Assembly (NCBI GenBank): GCA_000955785.1
Contig: JYOD01000029.1
Location: 1 to 64,000 of the forward strand
Direction: 5' to 3'
DNA length: 64,000 nucleotides
Origin: Burkholderiaceae bacterium 16
GTDB taxonomy: Bacteria > Pseudomonadota > Gammaproteobacteria > Burkholderiales > Burkholderiaceae
The notes beneath the pieces were generated by a model that saw only the letters and a program-made list of their open reading frames with translations, searched no databases and had not been told where the DNA came from. The translations under genes were made by a program, and so were the position numbers. The stretch's first letter is position 1, and each line of letters starts with the position of its first letter. Shown piece by piece: positions 24,842 through 32,758 of the stretch.

Positions 24842-25300
24842 TCAGGTGCGCGGCTGCCCGGCGGCCCGATGGATGGCCGCCCGGATCCGCGGATAGGTGC
24901 CGCAGCGGCAGACAATGCCGGACATGAACGTATCGATGTCGGCATCGCTGGGTTTCGGGATTTTTTTCAGCAGTGCGCTGGCGGCCATGAGTTGTGCGCT
25001 CTGGCAGTACCCGCACTGCACAACGTCGAGATCGATCCAGGCAGCCCTCAAGGCTTGCGCCTGCGCGCCGCGCAAGCCTTCGATGGTCACGATCCTGGTC
25101 TTTTCCAGCGACGAGACCTTGCGCTGACAGGCGAAGCCCCGGTCGTCGTTCATCTGTACCGTGCAGGCGCCGCAAATACCCACGCCGCAGCCATACTTGG
25201 TGCCGGTCAGCCCCAGTTCGCAGCGCAGCACCCACAGCAGCGGCGTGTCCGGATCGGACCGCACGGTCACCGCCTTACCGTTGATGTTCAGGGATAACAT
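24842..25300 (-). CDS. 2Fe-2S subunit of a molybdenum hydroxylase (IorA-like)
   Basis: The 152-residue protein has the two-cluster arrangement of xanthine-oxidase-family small subunits. There is a plant-type ferredoxin set (Cys38, Cys43, Cys46, Cys58, in KYGCGVGICGACTV) and a helical set (Cys96, Cys99, Cys131, Cys133, in VQCGYCQSAQL and VCRCGTYPRIR). The start at 25300 follows GGGAGAG. It is the last gene of a five-gene leftward operon, 16 bases after the large molybdenum subunit, to which it should bind. It relays electrons from the molybdenum site to an acceptor, perhaps the cytochrome encoded first in the operon. It has no signal peptide and would travel with the Tat-exported large subunit. 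Confidence 0.9.
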   Translation of the reverse strand: MLSLNINGKAVTVRSDPDTPLLWVLRCELGLTGTKYGCGVGICGACTVQMNDDRGFACQRKVSSLEKTRIVTIEGLRGAQAQALRAAWIDLDVVQCGYCQSAQLMAASALLKKIPKPSDADIDTFMSGIVCRCGTYPRIRAAIHRAAGQPRT

Positions 25301-25316
25301 GGTTCTCTCCCGCAGC

Positions 25317-27584
25317 TCAGGCAAGCTTCAAGGGCAATGCGCGCAGGCGCTGCCCGGTCAGCGCAAACAGGGCATTCGCCACCGCCGGCGCAATCGGCGG
25401 CGTGCCCGTTTCGCCCACGCCCCGCGGATGTTCCTGGCTTGGCATGATGTCGGTTTCGATCGCCGGGCAGTCGTTGATGTGGATGACAGGAAATTCCTGG
25501 AAATTCCGCTGGTGCACCTGGCCGTGGTCGATCGTGATTTCTTCGTACAGCGCGGCCGACAGGCCAAAGATGATCGCGCCTTCCAGTTGCTGCCGGATCA
25601 GGTTCGGGTTCACCGGCGTACCGCAATCGATCACGCAAACCACCCGGTGCACACGCACCCGCTTGTCCGGCGCCAGCGATACCTCCGCCACCTGCGCGAC
25701 GATGCTGCCGTAGGCCTCGTGCAGCGCCACCCCCCGCGCGCGCGCAGCGCCGTCGGTAGCCAGCCCTGGCGCCCGCCCCCAGCCGGCCAGTTCCGCCGCG
25801 CGCCGCAACACGGCCAGGTGGCGCGGGTGCTTTGCCAGCAGGCCGGCACGGAACGCCACGGGATCCTTGCCAGCCGCTGCCGCCAGCTCATCGATGAAGC
25901 TCTCGGTAAAAAAGGCCTGGTGCGAATGGCCGACCGAGCGCCAGAAGCCCACCGGCACCGGCAGGTCGACAATCACGTGGCCGACCCTCGCGTTCGGCCA
26001 TTCGTAGGGCTGGTCGAATGCCCCTTCCGTCGTGGTCTTGTCGATGCCGAGGCGAGGCAGGCCAAGCAGGCGCGACAGCGCGCCCGGCACGATCGCCTGG
26101 CTGGCCGACGTGTTGTGCCAGGCTTTGAGGTTGCCGGTGCCATCGAGCCCGGCCTTGAAGCGCGAGACGCAAGCCGGCCGATAGAAGTCGTGCGTGGTGT
26201 CCTGACTGCGCGTCCAGATCGTCTGGACCGGCCTGCCGCCCCCCTCGCGCGCGATGGCCGCCGCCTGGGAGATGAAATCCACCTCCAGCCGCCGCCCGAA
26301 TGCGCCGCCGACCAGTTGCGGCTGCACGTCGACCCGTTCGACATTGAGCGCGAGCACCCTGGCGACCGCTTTGCGCGCCAGGCCAGGCAACTGCGTCGAG
26401 ACCCAGACCCTGGCCGCGCCGTCGCGAACCTGCACCGTGCAGTTGATGGGTTCCACCGCGCCATGCGCAAGGTAGGGCACGCTGTACTCCGCGTTGAGCG
26501 TCTTCGCGGCGGACTTCAACGCGGCATCGACGTCGCCGTGCCGATAATAGGCGTGGCCGTCGGATTCATCCAGCGCCTGCGCCAGACGGCGGCTCACATC
26601 CGCGCTGGACAGCGCGGCGGCGGGACCGTGGTTCCACACGATCTTGACCGCATCCAGCGCGGTCATGGCCCGGTATACGTTGTCGGCGATCACCGCCACG
26701 CCGCCGGTGCCGCCGTTGTAGCCATCAACCGCGAACACCTTGACGATGCCCGGCAACGCGGCCGCGGCCGAGCCGTCGAAGCTCGCCACGGTACCACCCA
26801 GCGTCGGGCACATCGTCACGCTGGCGTACAGCAGGCCCTCGGGCAGCACGTCGATGCCAAAGCGCGCGGTACCATCGATCTTGGCGGCGGCCTCGATGCG
26901 CCGCATGTTCTTGCCGATCAGCCTGAATTCGGATGGCTCCTTCAGCGCCACCTTCGCCGGCATCGGCTGCTTGGCGGCCTGCGCCGCCAGCTCGCCGAAG
27001 GTGGCCGTTTTGCCGGAGGAGTGCAGCACTTTGCCGTCCTGCGCGCGGCACTCGCCCACAGGCACGTTCCACTGCGCGGCGGCGGCGCCGATCAGCATCG
27101 CGCGGGCGGCTGCGCCGGCCTCGCGCATCGGCTCCCACAGATCGTTGACGCTCGACGAGCCGCCTGTCACCATCTCGCCGATCTCGCGCATGAGCTTGCG
27201 GGTGAACCAGACCGCCGCTTGCCTGACCACGCCATCGTCGTCCGCCCGGAACGGGAGATCATCGACAACGACTTCCAGGTTGTTGTAGATCCTGTCCACG
27301 GGCGCATGCTCGACCTTTACCTGCGCCCAGTCCACGTCCAGTTCGTCGGCCAGTACCATGGCCAGGCCGGTGTGCACACCCTGCCCCATCTCCGTGCGGC
27401 ACATCATGACGGTGACGCTGTTGTCCGCGGCAATCTTGACCCAGCCGTTGAGACCGACCTGCGTGCCGACCGCCGGCAACGGGGTTGATGTCGTCAGGCG
27501 CTGGCGCGGCGGCAGCACCGACCAGCCCACCAGCAGCGCACCGGCGGCACCAATGCCGCCAAACAGGAAGGTCCTGCGCTTCAT
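25317..27584 (-). CDS. Molybdopterin-binding large subunit (IorB-like aldehyde/N-heterocycle dehydrogenase)
   Basis: The 755-residue protein begins with a Tat signal (MKRRTFLFGGIGAAGALLVG) and belongs to the isoquinoline 1-oxidoreductase / aldehyde dehydrogenase branch of the xanthine-oxidase family. Cofactor-binding segments are MCRTEMGQGVHTGLAMVLAD, QLVGGAFGRRLEVDFISQAA, VGFWRSVGHSHQAFFTESFI and RGVGETGTPPIAPAVANALF, the last carrying the catalytic Glu region. The start at 27584 overlaps the TGA of the preceding small gene as ATGA. Its product is likely a periplasmic dehydrogenase that oxidises an aldehyde or hydroxylates an N-heterocycle. With a GMC alcohol dehydrogenase upstream in the operon, sequential alcohol-to-aldehyde-to-acid oxidation is an attractive reading. 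Confidence 0.9.
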   Translation of the reverse strand: MKRRTFLFGGIGAAGALLVGWSVLPPRQRLTTSTPLPAVGTQVGLNGWVKIAADNSVTVMMCRTEMGQGVHTGLAMVLADELDVDWAQVKVEHAPVDRIYNNLEVVVDDLPFRADDDGVVRQAAVWFTRKLMREIGEMVTGGSSSVNDLWEPMREAGAAARAMLIGAAAAQWNVPVGECRAQDGKVLHSSGKTATFGELAAQAAKQPMPAKVALKEPSEFRLIGKNMRRIEAAAKIDGTARFGIDVLPEGLLYASVTMCPTLGGTVASFDGSAAAALPGIVKVFAVDGYNGGTGGVAVIADNVYRAMTALDAVKIVWNHGPAAALSSADVSRRLAQALDESDGHAYYRHGDVDAALKSAAKTLNAEYSVPYLAHGAVEPINCTVQVRDGAARVWVSTQLPGLARKAVARVLALNVERVDVQPQLVGGAFGRRLEVDFISQAAAIAREGGGRPVQTIWTRSQDTTHDFYRPACVSRFKAGLDGTGNLKAWHNTSASQAIVPGALSRLLGLPRLGIDKTTTEGAFDQPYEWPNARVGHVIVDLPVPVGFWRSVGHSHQAFFTESFIDELAAAAGKDPVAFRAGLLAKHPRHLAVLRRAAELAGWGRAPGLATDGAARARGVALHEAYGSIVAQVAEVSLAPDKRVRVHRVVCVIDCGTPVNPNLIRQQLEGAIIFGLSAALYEEITIDHGQVHQRNFQEFPVIHINDCPAIETDIMPSQEHPRGVGETGTPPIAPAVANALFALTGQRLRALPLKLA

Positions 27585-28021
27585 GATGGTCGGAACACAA
27601 GGGAAAAGTCGATCAGGCGATGCTTGTCCCAGTACACAACGCCAAGATAGGCATCCGGCGCGATGCAGCGGATCTCGTCCCGTATCCAGTGCGCCACGAC
27701 CGAAGTCTCGGAATAGTCCAGGACAATGCACTCCTTCTGGTCGAGCCAGCTTTCGCCCTTGTACACCTTCGCCAGTATGGCTTCGAGCCCGAAGGGCGAT
27801 ATCTTGTTCTTGAGCACCCCGCGCCTGGCGTCGAAGACTTTGCCCTGCCAGGCGAAAAGATTGATCATCTTTGCGATGCTCTCGCTGAACACCGTGCCGG
27901 GCGAGATGATCGCCGTGCCCGTGGCTTCGCCATCCGGAATCTCTCCGGCCGGACTGTTGCGGAACAATTCGTCCAGCTGTTCCTGGCTCATCGCCAGCAG
28001 CTTGCTCACGTCGTAGGCCAT
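27581..28021 (-). CDS. Small conserved protein of unknown function in the oxidation operon
   Basis: The 146-residue soluble protein shows no signal peptide or membrane segment. It has an N-terminal helix (AYDVSKLLAMSQEQLDELFR), a segment PAGEIPDGEATGTAIISPGT and then a beta-rich half with AWQGKVFDA and LGVVYWDKHRLIDFSLVF. Such strands suggest a lipocalin- or GXWXG-like small-molecule-binding fold, but I cannot name the family with confidence. The gene lies 27 bases after the GMC oxidoreductase gene and overlaps the molybdenum subunit gene by four bases. Tight coupling suggests a role in the same process, for example substrate binding or cofactor insertion. Confidence 0.7.
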   Translation of the reverse strand: MAYDVSKLLAMSQEQLDELFRNSPAGEIPDGEATGTAIISPGTVFSESIAKMINLFAWQGKVFDARRGVLKNKISPFGLEAILAKVYKGESWLDQKECIVLDYSETSVVAHWIRDEIRCIAPDAYLGVVYWDKHRLIDFSLVFRPS

Positions 28022-28048
28022 CTTCCACCTCCCTTGTCGATCGGCTGC

Positions 28049-29896
28049 CTATGCGCCCGTTGTCGTCTCGTTCAAGATGACATCGGCCGCCTTCTCGGCA
28101 ACCATGCAGATTGCGCTAGCCGGGAAAAAGCCAGGAATCCTCGGAAAAACGGAGGCGTCAACGACACGCAGCCGGCGCGTTCCGTGCACGGAAAAACCAC
28201 TGTCGAGCACACCGCCCGCCTCGCGCGGGCCGATGGCGCAGGTACACGATGCGTGGTGCCCCCACGCGTTGTCGCGCACATAGCCAGCCAGCTCCGCATC
28301 ATCGCGCAGGTGGGCGCCGGGAAGCTGCTCCTGCGCGATCACGCCGCGCTCGGCCAGCGGTACGGCCAGCTTGCGCACATAGCGGATGGCTTCGATCACC
28401 GCGCGCATATCCTCGTCCGAGGCGGCATCGCCCTCCTCGAAATAGTGGAAGTTGATCAGGGGCGTATCGAGCGGATTCGCGGACCGCAGCAGGACAGTGC
28501 CCGCGCGATTCTGCGTGTGCGCCTTGAGTATGGCCCAGGTGAGGATATCGTCGCTCTGGGCGAACACCTTGGAATAACCCGGAAAATAGCCGGCAAAGTG
28601 CTCGACCAGCGCCATGCAGAAAATATCCGGCACGGGAAGGCCGTTGCGCGAACGCCTTGCCACCGCGATCGCGACGCCGTTGGAAGTGTAGACGCCGTGG
28701 CGCAGGTCGCGCCAGCTGCAATACGCCGGGTCGTCCCTCTCGAAGCGGGCGCCGCTCAGTATCTGCCAGGGCCGCGCCATCCGGCTCACGACGCCCACCT
28801 CATAGCGATCCTGGAGGTTGCGGCCGACCCCCGGCAGATCTACCCGGACGGGTATGCCATGCTCGCGGAGGTGCCCGGCGGGACCAATCCCCGAGAGCAT
28901 CAGCAATTGCGGCGTATTGAACGCGCCGCCCGCCAGGATCACCTCGCGGCGCGCGCGCACTTCCTGCCGTACGCCGGGCGCCGGATTTGGCGAGACGTGC
29001 GCCTGGTAGAGATGCCGCCCCTTGAGATATTCGACCCCGAACGCGGTGCCGTTCGCGTCGATCAGCACCCTGGTCGCCAGTGCGTCCAGTTCGATATGCA
29101 GCCGCGAGGGAAAGCGGCCGGCGACTTCCAGCACCCGTTCGCGCGTGCCGGTGCGGGCATGGCCGCTGGTCGTCATCGGCGTATAGCACACGCCATCGAA
29201 ACATCGTCTTCCCCAGATCCTGGAATTCGGGTCGCCCTGCCACCGAAAGAAGCGCAGCAAGGCATGGAGCCGCCTCGGCACGCTGCGCGCGGCCATCTCC
29301 ATCGAGCCGAGAATCAGGCGCGTCAGCGCGTCATCGGTGAGCGCCTGCAGGGGAAACGCGCGCTCCGTGCTGAGCCAGCCGTCCCAGCCGTGGGCAGTGG
29401 GATCGAAACCCAGGCGGCGGGCAAGCGCCCACAGCGGGCGGTGGCGGCATTGCTCCAGCCGCTTGGCATAGCGGCGCATGCGGCTGGCCTTCCACGAGCG
29501 GTCGCCGGTCAGCGCGGCAATGCCGTCCCAGTCGGAATCGTGGGGGTAGAGAAAGATCATCGCGTTGTGGGCGGTGCAGCCGCCCAGGGTCGCGGCCCTT
29601 GGATAGAGCACGCCTTCGCTGCCGCACTTGGGGTCGCGCCGTTGCTGCGCATCGTCCGCGTAATGGCGCACGAAGAAATTCCAGCTCATCGCGGGATTCT
29701 CGGAGGCGCAGGCGTGAAACGCCGGCACTTCGTAATCCTCCGGCAGGCACGCCGCCCCATGCTCGCGCGCATCGCAACCCGCCTCGATCAGGAACACGCG
29801 CATGCCCGCTTCAGCGAGCCGCGCGGCGAGCGTGCCGCCGCCCGCGCCGGAGCCGACGATCACATAATCCCAAGCTTCCTCGCCTTGAGCAGACAT
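28049..29896 (-). CDS. GMC-family FAD oxidoreductase
   Basis: The 615-residue flavoenzyme has the N-terminal FAD motif DYVIVGSGAGGGTLAARLAE and the family's second signature (VILAGGAFNTPQLLMLSGIG). The C-terminal active-site region follows (AWGHHASCTCAIGP, with the catalytic His in HHAS, and DASVFPRIPGFFPASAICMV). It oxidises an alcohol to an aldehyde or ketone. No signal peptide is visible, so it is cytoplasmic or exported in a complex. It is the second gene of the operon, starting 21 bases after the cytochrome gene. The cytochrome is a reasonable electron acceptor, as in the alcohol and sugar dehydrogenases of Gram-negative bacteria. Confidence 0.9.
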   Translation of the reverse strand: MSAQGEEAWDYVIVGSGAGGGTLAARLAEAGMRVFLIEAGCDAREHGAACLPEDYEVPAFHACASENPAMSWNFFVRHYADDAQQRRDPKCGSEGVLYPRAATLGGCTAHNAMIFLYPHDSDWDGIAALTGDRSWKASRMRRYAKRLEQCRHRPLWALARRLGFDPTAHGWDGWLSTERAFPLQALTDDALTRLILGSMEMAARSVPRRLHALLRFFRWQGDPNSRIWGRRCFDGVCYTPMTTSGHARTGTRERVLEVAGRFPSRLHIELDALATRVLIDANGTAFGVEYLKGRHLYQAHVSPNPAPGVRQEVRARREVILAGGAFNTPQLLMLSGIGPAGHLREHGIPVRVDLPGVGRNLQDRYEVGVVSRMARPWQILSGARFERDDPAYCSWRDLRHGVYTSNGVAIAVARRSRNGLPVPDIFCMALVEHFAGYFPGYSKVFAQSDDILTWAILKAHTQNRAGTVLLRSANPLDTPLINFHYFEEGDAASDEDMRAVIEAIRYVRKLAVPLAERGVIAQEQLPGAHLRDDAELAGYVRDNAWGHHASCTCAIGPREAGGVLDSGFSVHGTRRLRVVDASVFPRIPGFFPASAICMVAEKAADVILNETTTGA

Positions 29897-29917
29897 ATCC
29901 CCGCCGCGCAGTCTTCA

Positions 29918-32446
29918 TCAGAAGGTCTTGAGAAAGGCAATCAAGGCCCGCTTGTCCTCGTCGCTCAGTACCGGTTCCTGCCCGAACGATTGCTCATCGG
30001 CGCTCAGGCCCGCCTGGTTGTTGAACTCCGCCGTGCCGAAGTAGTGGCCGCGATTCACCACGAAATCCGGGCACTTGCTCAGGCTCAGCATGGGCTTGAC
30101 CAGGTTGGCGTAGGTCTTGCGCAGATCGTCGTCGGTGGCGCCCTCGGGTACCGAAGCCAGGTCGGACTTCAGCTTGACCGCAAGACTCACCACCTTGGCC
30201 GCGTGGTCGGCCTTTGCACCGGTTTCGCTGCTCTCCGCCAGCGGCTGGATATTGGCGATCAGGTTGACCGGCATCTGCCTGGGCGCGGGACCGATGGTCA
30301 CATCGCCTCCGGCCCCTACCAGCCACGGCGCGAAGCGGTGCATGAAGCCTTGCAGCGGCTTGAGCGCATCCGGCACGAAGCCCGCCGGGACAGTGATCTG
30401 GCTGCGCTCCGTGGTGCGGTCGATCACGCCGGGTACCTTGGTCCCCAGGACCTCGTCGTGCGCGCGTTTTTCCGGCCAGAGCAATTGCTCGATGGAGGCG
30501 TCGAATACCTTCACCCGGCTCGCCACGGAAGGATCCTCGCTAAACGGCCCGAGCGCATTGTTGAGGAAGAGCGGCGCAGTCGACCACACGCTGATCAGCG
30601 AGGGCACACGCGTGTAGCCACGCCCGCCGGCTGGCATCCGGTACTGCCACCGCTCCCCGGTGAACGGGTCATTGAGCGTGATGGTGCCAACCGATGGCAG
30701 CGTCTTGTAGGACTCCGACGAAAAGTTGTCCCAGATATTTCCCCGCAGCGCATTGGTCGCCAGCGGACTGCATGCATTCGTGCGAAGCAGCGTGACGGGA
30801 ACGCGCGCATCGGACGAAAGATAGTTGCCCTCCAGGAAGTCCGGCGCATTGACGACCTTGCGCATCTGCGCCTTGAATTCGTCCGTTTGCGTCCATTTCC
30901 AGTACCGCATGAAGCACGCGAGGTAGTTCGGCCCCGCGCAGTTCTGCAGGTTCAGGCTGGCCGGTGGCGGCGGCGCCTTGCTGGAATGACAGCGTGCGCA
31001 GGTATCGGCAAACACGTTCTTGCCCTTTTCAAGCAGCGCGGCGCCGGCCGGCGACGACACGTCTGCCAGGAATGACGCACCGCCCGGCGCATCGCCCAGG
31101 TGGTCCGGCGGGGTCGATTTCAGCAGGAACAGCGCCGTATTGAAGGTGCCGACTTCCGTCGCCTTCCAATAGCTCGAGTTCTTCTGCGCCACGGAGAGTT
31201 CAATGGGCGTGATGGACTTGCCGCCGAGGATAGGATTGAAGTGCAGCAGCCACTCCTCGCTGAACAGCCCAATATTCAGGTACACCCGGTTCAGGGCGCC
31301 CAGCACGCCGACCGAGTCGGCCCCATCCTTGAGGACGTGCGGCGTCCATACCGTATCGGGCGGCGCATAGAACTGCGTCAGCGCGCCGCTCTTCACGAAG
31401 TCGTTGATCTGCCGGTTGTTAAGCTCGCCGCCGGCCAGCTTCTCCTGCCCGATCCGCTTCGCCACGCCCATGCGCGCCATCAGGTCGTAGAGCGCGTTCA
31501 TGGTCCTGGGGTTGTTGATGTTGTCCGTGGAGACCAGCGAGGTATCCATGGCGCCCGGCCTGAACGTATGCACGAGCTGGAACATGAAATTCTGCTGGCC
31601 TTCGCGCGTCGATGCGTTGTGGATGAAGAGCCGGTCCACCCACATATACTGCGCGCCCACCGTGGAGCTCAGGTCGGCCCATCTCGGATGCGCGGGGTCC
31701 GCGGGCGGATGGACCGGGCTGGGGCCCGCGTGGCAGAAGCCGCAGGCCATGCCCACGCGATAGGGGCGCACCAGGTCGGCTCTGTTGTAGTAGGCCGGGT
31801 CGCTGTAATAGCGCTGCGGATCCCACGCCTTTGCAGCCTTCTCATCAAAAGCCGGATTGGGAAACAGGCGCAACCCGACGATGCCGGTGGGATAGCCGTA
31901 GTAGGAGCCGACCGGGAGCTTCGCGCCGTTCGAGAAGGTGGTGCCGCGCGCGCCGGTCTTGACCCCTGGGTAGGCCTGTTCGTTCTCGAACGGATCGGCC
32001 GGGCAATCCTTCACCCGTTGATCGAGCCATAGCCCGAAGCGTTGCGGATCGGGCGCGACGGGCTTTTCGAAACAAGGCTCGTTGACCAGGCCGAGGTAGC
32101 TCCAGCGGGTGTCGCGCGAATAGCCCTGGCCGGGATGCGAGCTGATGGACTTGAGCAGGTCGAAGGCGCCGAACGTGAAGTTCGTCATGTCGTCCCAGAA
32201 CCTGTCGTTGCCGCCACTCCAGACGAGCCACATATTGCGGCCCATGATCTCTTCCCTGGTCAGGGCGACGCCACGATCCATATCGTGAAAATAGTCTTCC
32301 GCGGCGTGCCGGAACGATTCCGCGCCGCGGCCCGCCTGCTGCGCCTCGTCCAGGACGTGACCCGGTTCCGGTTTCGAACACCCTCCCGCGGCGATCGAGC
32401 CAATCAACGCAATAACCAGAACGATAGCTCTGCTGCCTGGATTCAC
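29918..32446 (-). CDS. Large di-heme c-type cytochrome lipoprotein (RoxA/MauG-like?)
   Basis: The 842-residue protein starts with a lipoprotein signal (hydrophobic core, then AAGGC with Cys23). The GTG at 32446 is preferred to the ATG at 32479 because GGGAGG lies seven bases before it and the signal peptide begins there. Two heme-binding CxxCH motifs are seen: CGFCH at residues 235-239 and CARCH at 483-487. The great length, two distant hemes and segments such as LFLNNALGPFSEDPSVASRV followed by LLWPEKRAHDEVLG recall the rubber oxygenase RoxA and other MauG-like di-heme enzymes, but this is from memory and not tested. It heads the five-gene operon and is probably anchored in a membrane facing the periplasm, either as an electron acceptor or as an oxygenase. 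Confidence 0.82.
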   Translation of the reverse strand: MNPGSRAIVLVIALIGSIAAGGCSKPEPGHVLDEAQQAGRGAESFRHAAEDYFHDMDRGVALTREEIMGRNMWLVWSGGNDRFWDDMTNFTFGAFDLLKSISSHPGQGYSRDTRWSYLGLVNEPCFEKPVAPDPQRFGLWLDQRVKDCPADPFENEQAYPGVKTGARGTTFSNGAKLPVGSYYGYPTGIVGLRLFPNPAFDEKAAKAWDPQRYYSDPAYYNRADLVRPYRVGMACGFCHAGPSPVHPPADPAHPRWADLSSTVGAQYMWVDRLFIHNASTREGQQNFMFQLVHTFRPGAMDTSLVSTDNINNPRTMNALYDLMARMGVAKRIGQEKLAGGELNNRQINDFVKSGALTQFYAPPDTVWTPHVLKDGADSVGVLGALNRVYLNIGLFSEEWLLHFNPILGGKSITPIELSVAQKNSSYWKATEVGTFNTALFLLKSTPPDHLGDAPGGASFLADVSSPAGAALLEKGKNVFADTCARCHSSKAPPPPASLNLQNCAGPNYLACFMRYWKWTQTDEFKAQMRKVVNAPDFLEGNYLSSDARVPVTLLRTNACSPLATNALRGNIWDNFSSESYKTLPSVGTITLNDPFTGERWQYRMPAGGRGYTRVPSLISVWSTAPLFLNNALGPFSEDPSVASRVKVFDASIEQLLWPEKRAHDEVLGTKVPGVIDRTTERSQITVPAGFVPDALKPLQGFMHRFAPWLVGAGGDVTIGPAPRQMPVNLIANIQPLAESSETGAKADHAAKVVSLAVKLKSDLASVPEGATDDDLRKTYANLVKPMLSLSKCPDFVVNRGHYFGTAEFNNQAGLSADEQSFGQEPVLSDEDKRALIAFLKTF

Positions 32447-32703
32447 CGCCGCCCCTCCCTGCACAAGGGAATCGGCCATTTATCGCACTATGGCCTTGCA
32501 CCCCGGAGTCTTGATAAACCTAGGAATGACCTGAGGATAAGTCAAGGAAATTGCTGCAACGCGGTTATTTCAGCGTCGTCGCCAGGAGTGCTGGAGTTGC
32601 CGAAAATGGTGGATCTGAAAATCCGGATGACGGCCTTGAGGCCAAGTGACGAAAGACGGATCTGTTCGACGTTGAATTCTGTTTCGCGCGCCATGAATGG
32701 CAA

Positions 32704-32731
32704 CGAGCCGAAGCGCTCTCGCTTCGGCTCG
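32704..32731. terminator. Perfect 11-bp hairpin after the hydantoinase gene
   Basis: CGAGCCGAAGC and GCTTCGGCTCG form a perfect 11-pair stem with a six-base loop, about 28 bases beyond the stop codon at 32759 on the minus strand. It has no T tract, but it separates this gene from the following operon. Confidence 0.55.
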
Positions 32732-32758
32732 CGGAAACATCGAGGACGTTCGCGGCCC

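Noticed and set aside
27620-31075. Plus-strand open frame of over 1100 codons antisense to the oxidation operon
   Set aside because: It crosses several genes of the operon on the other strand and has no recognisable motif or ribosome-binding site.
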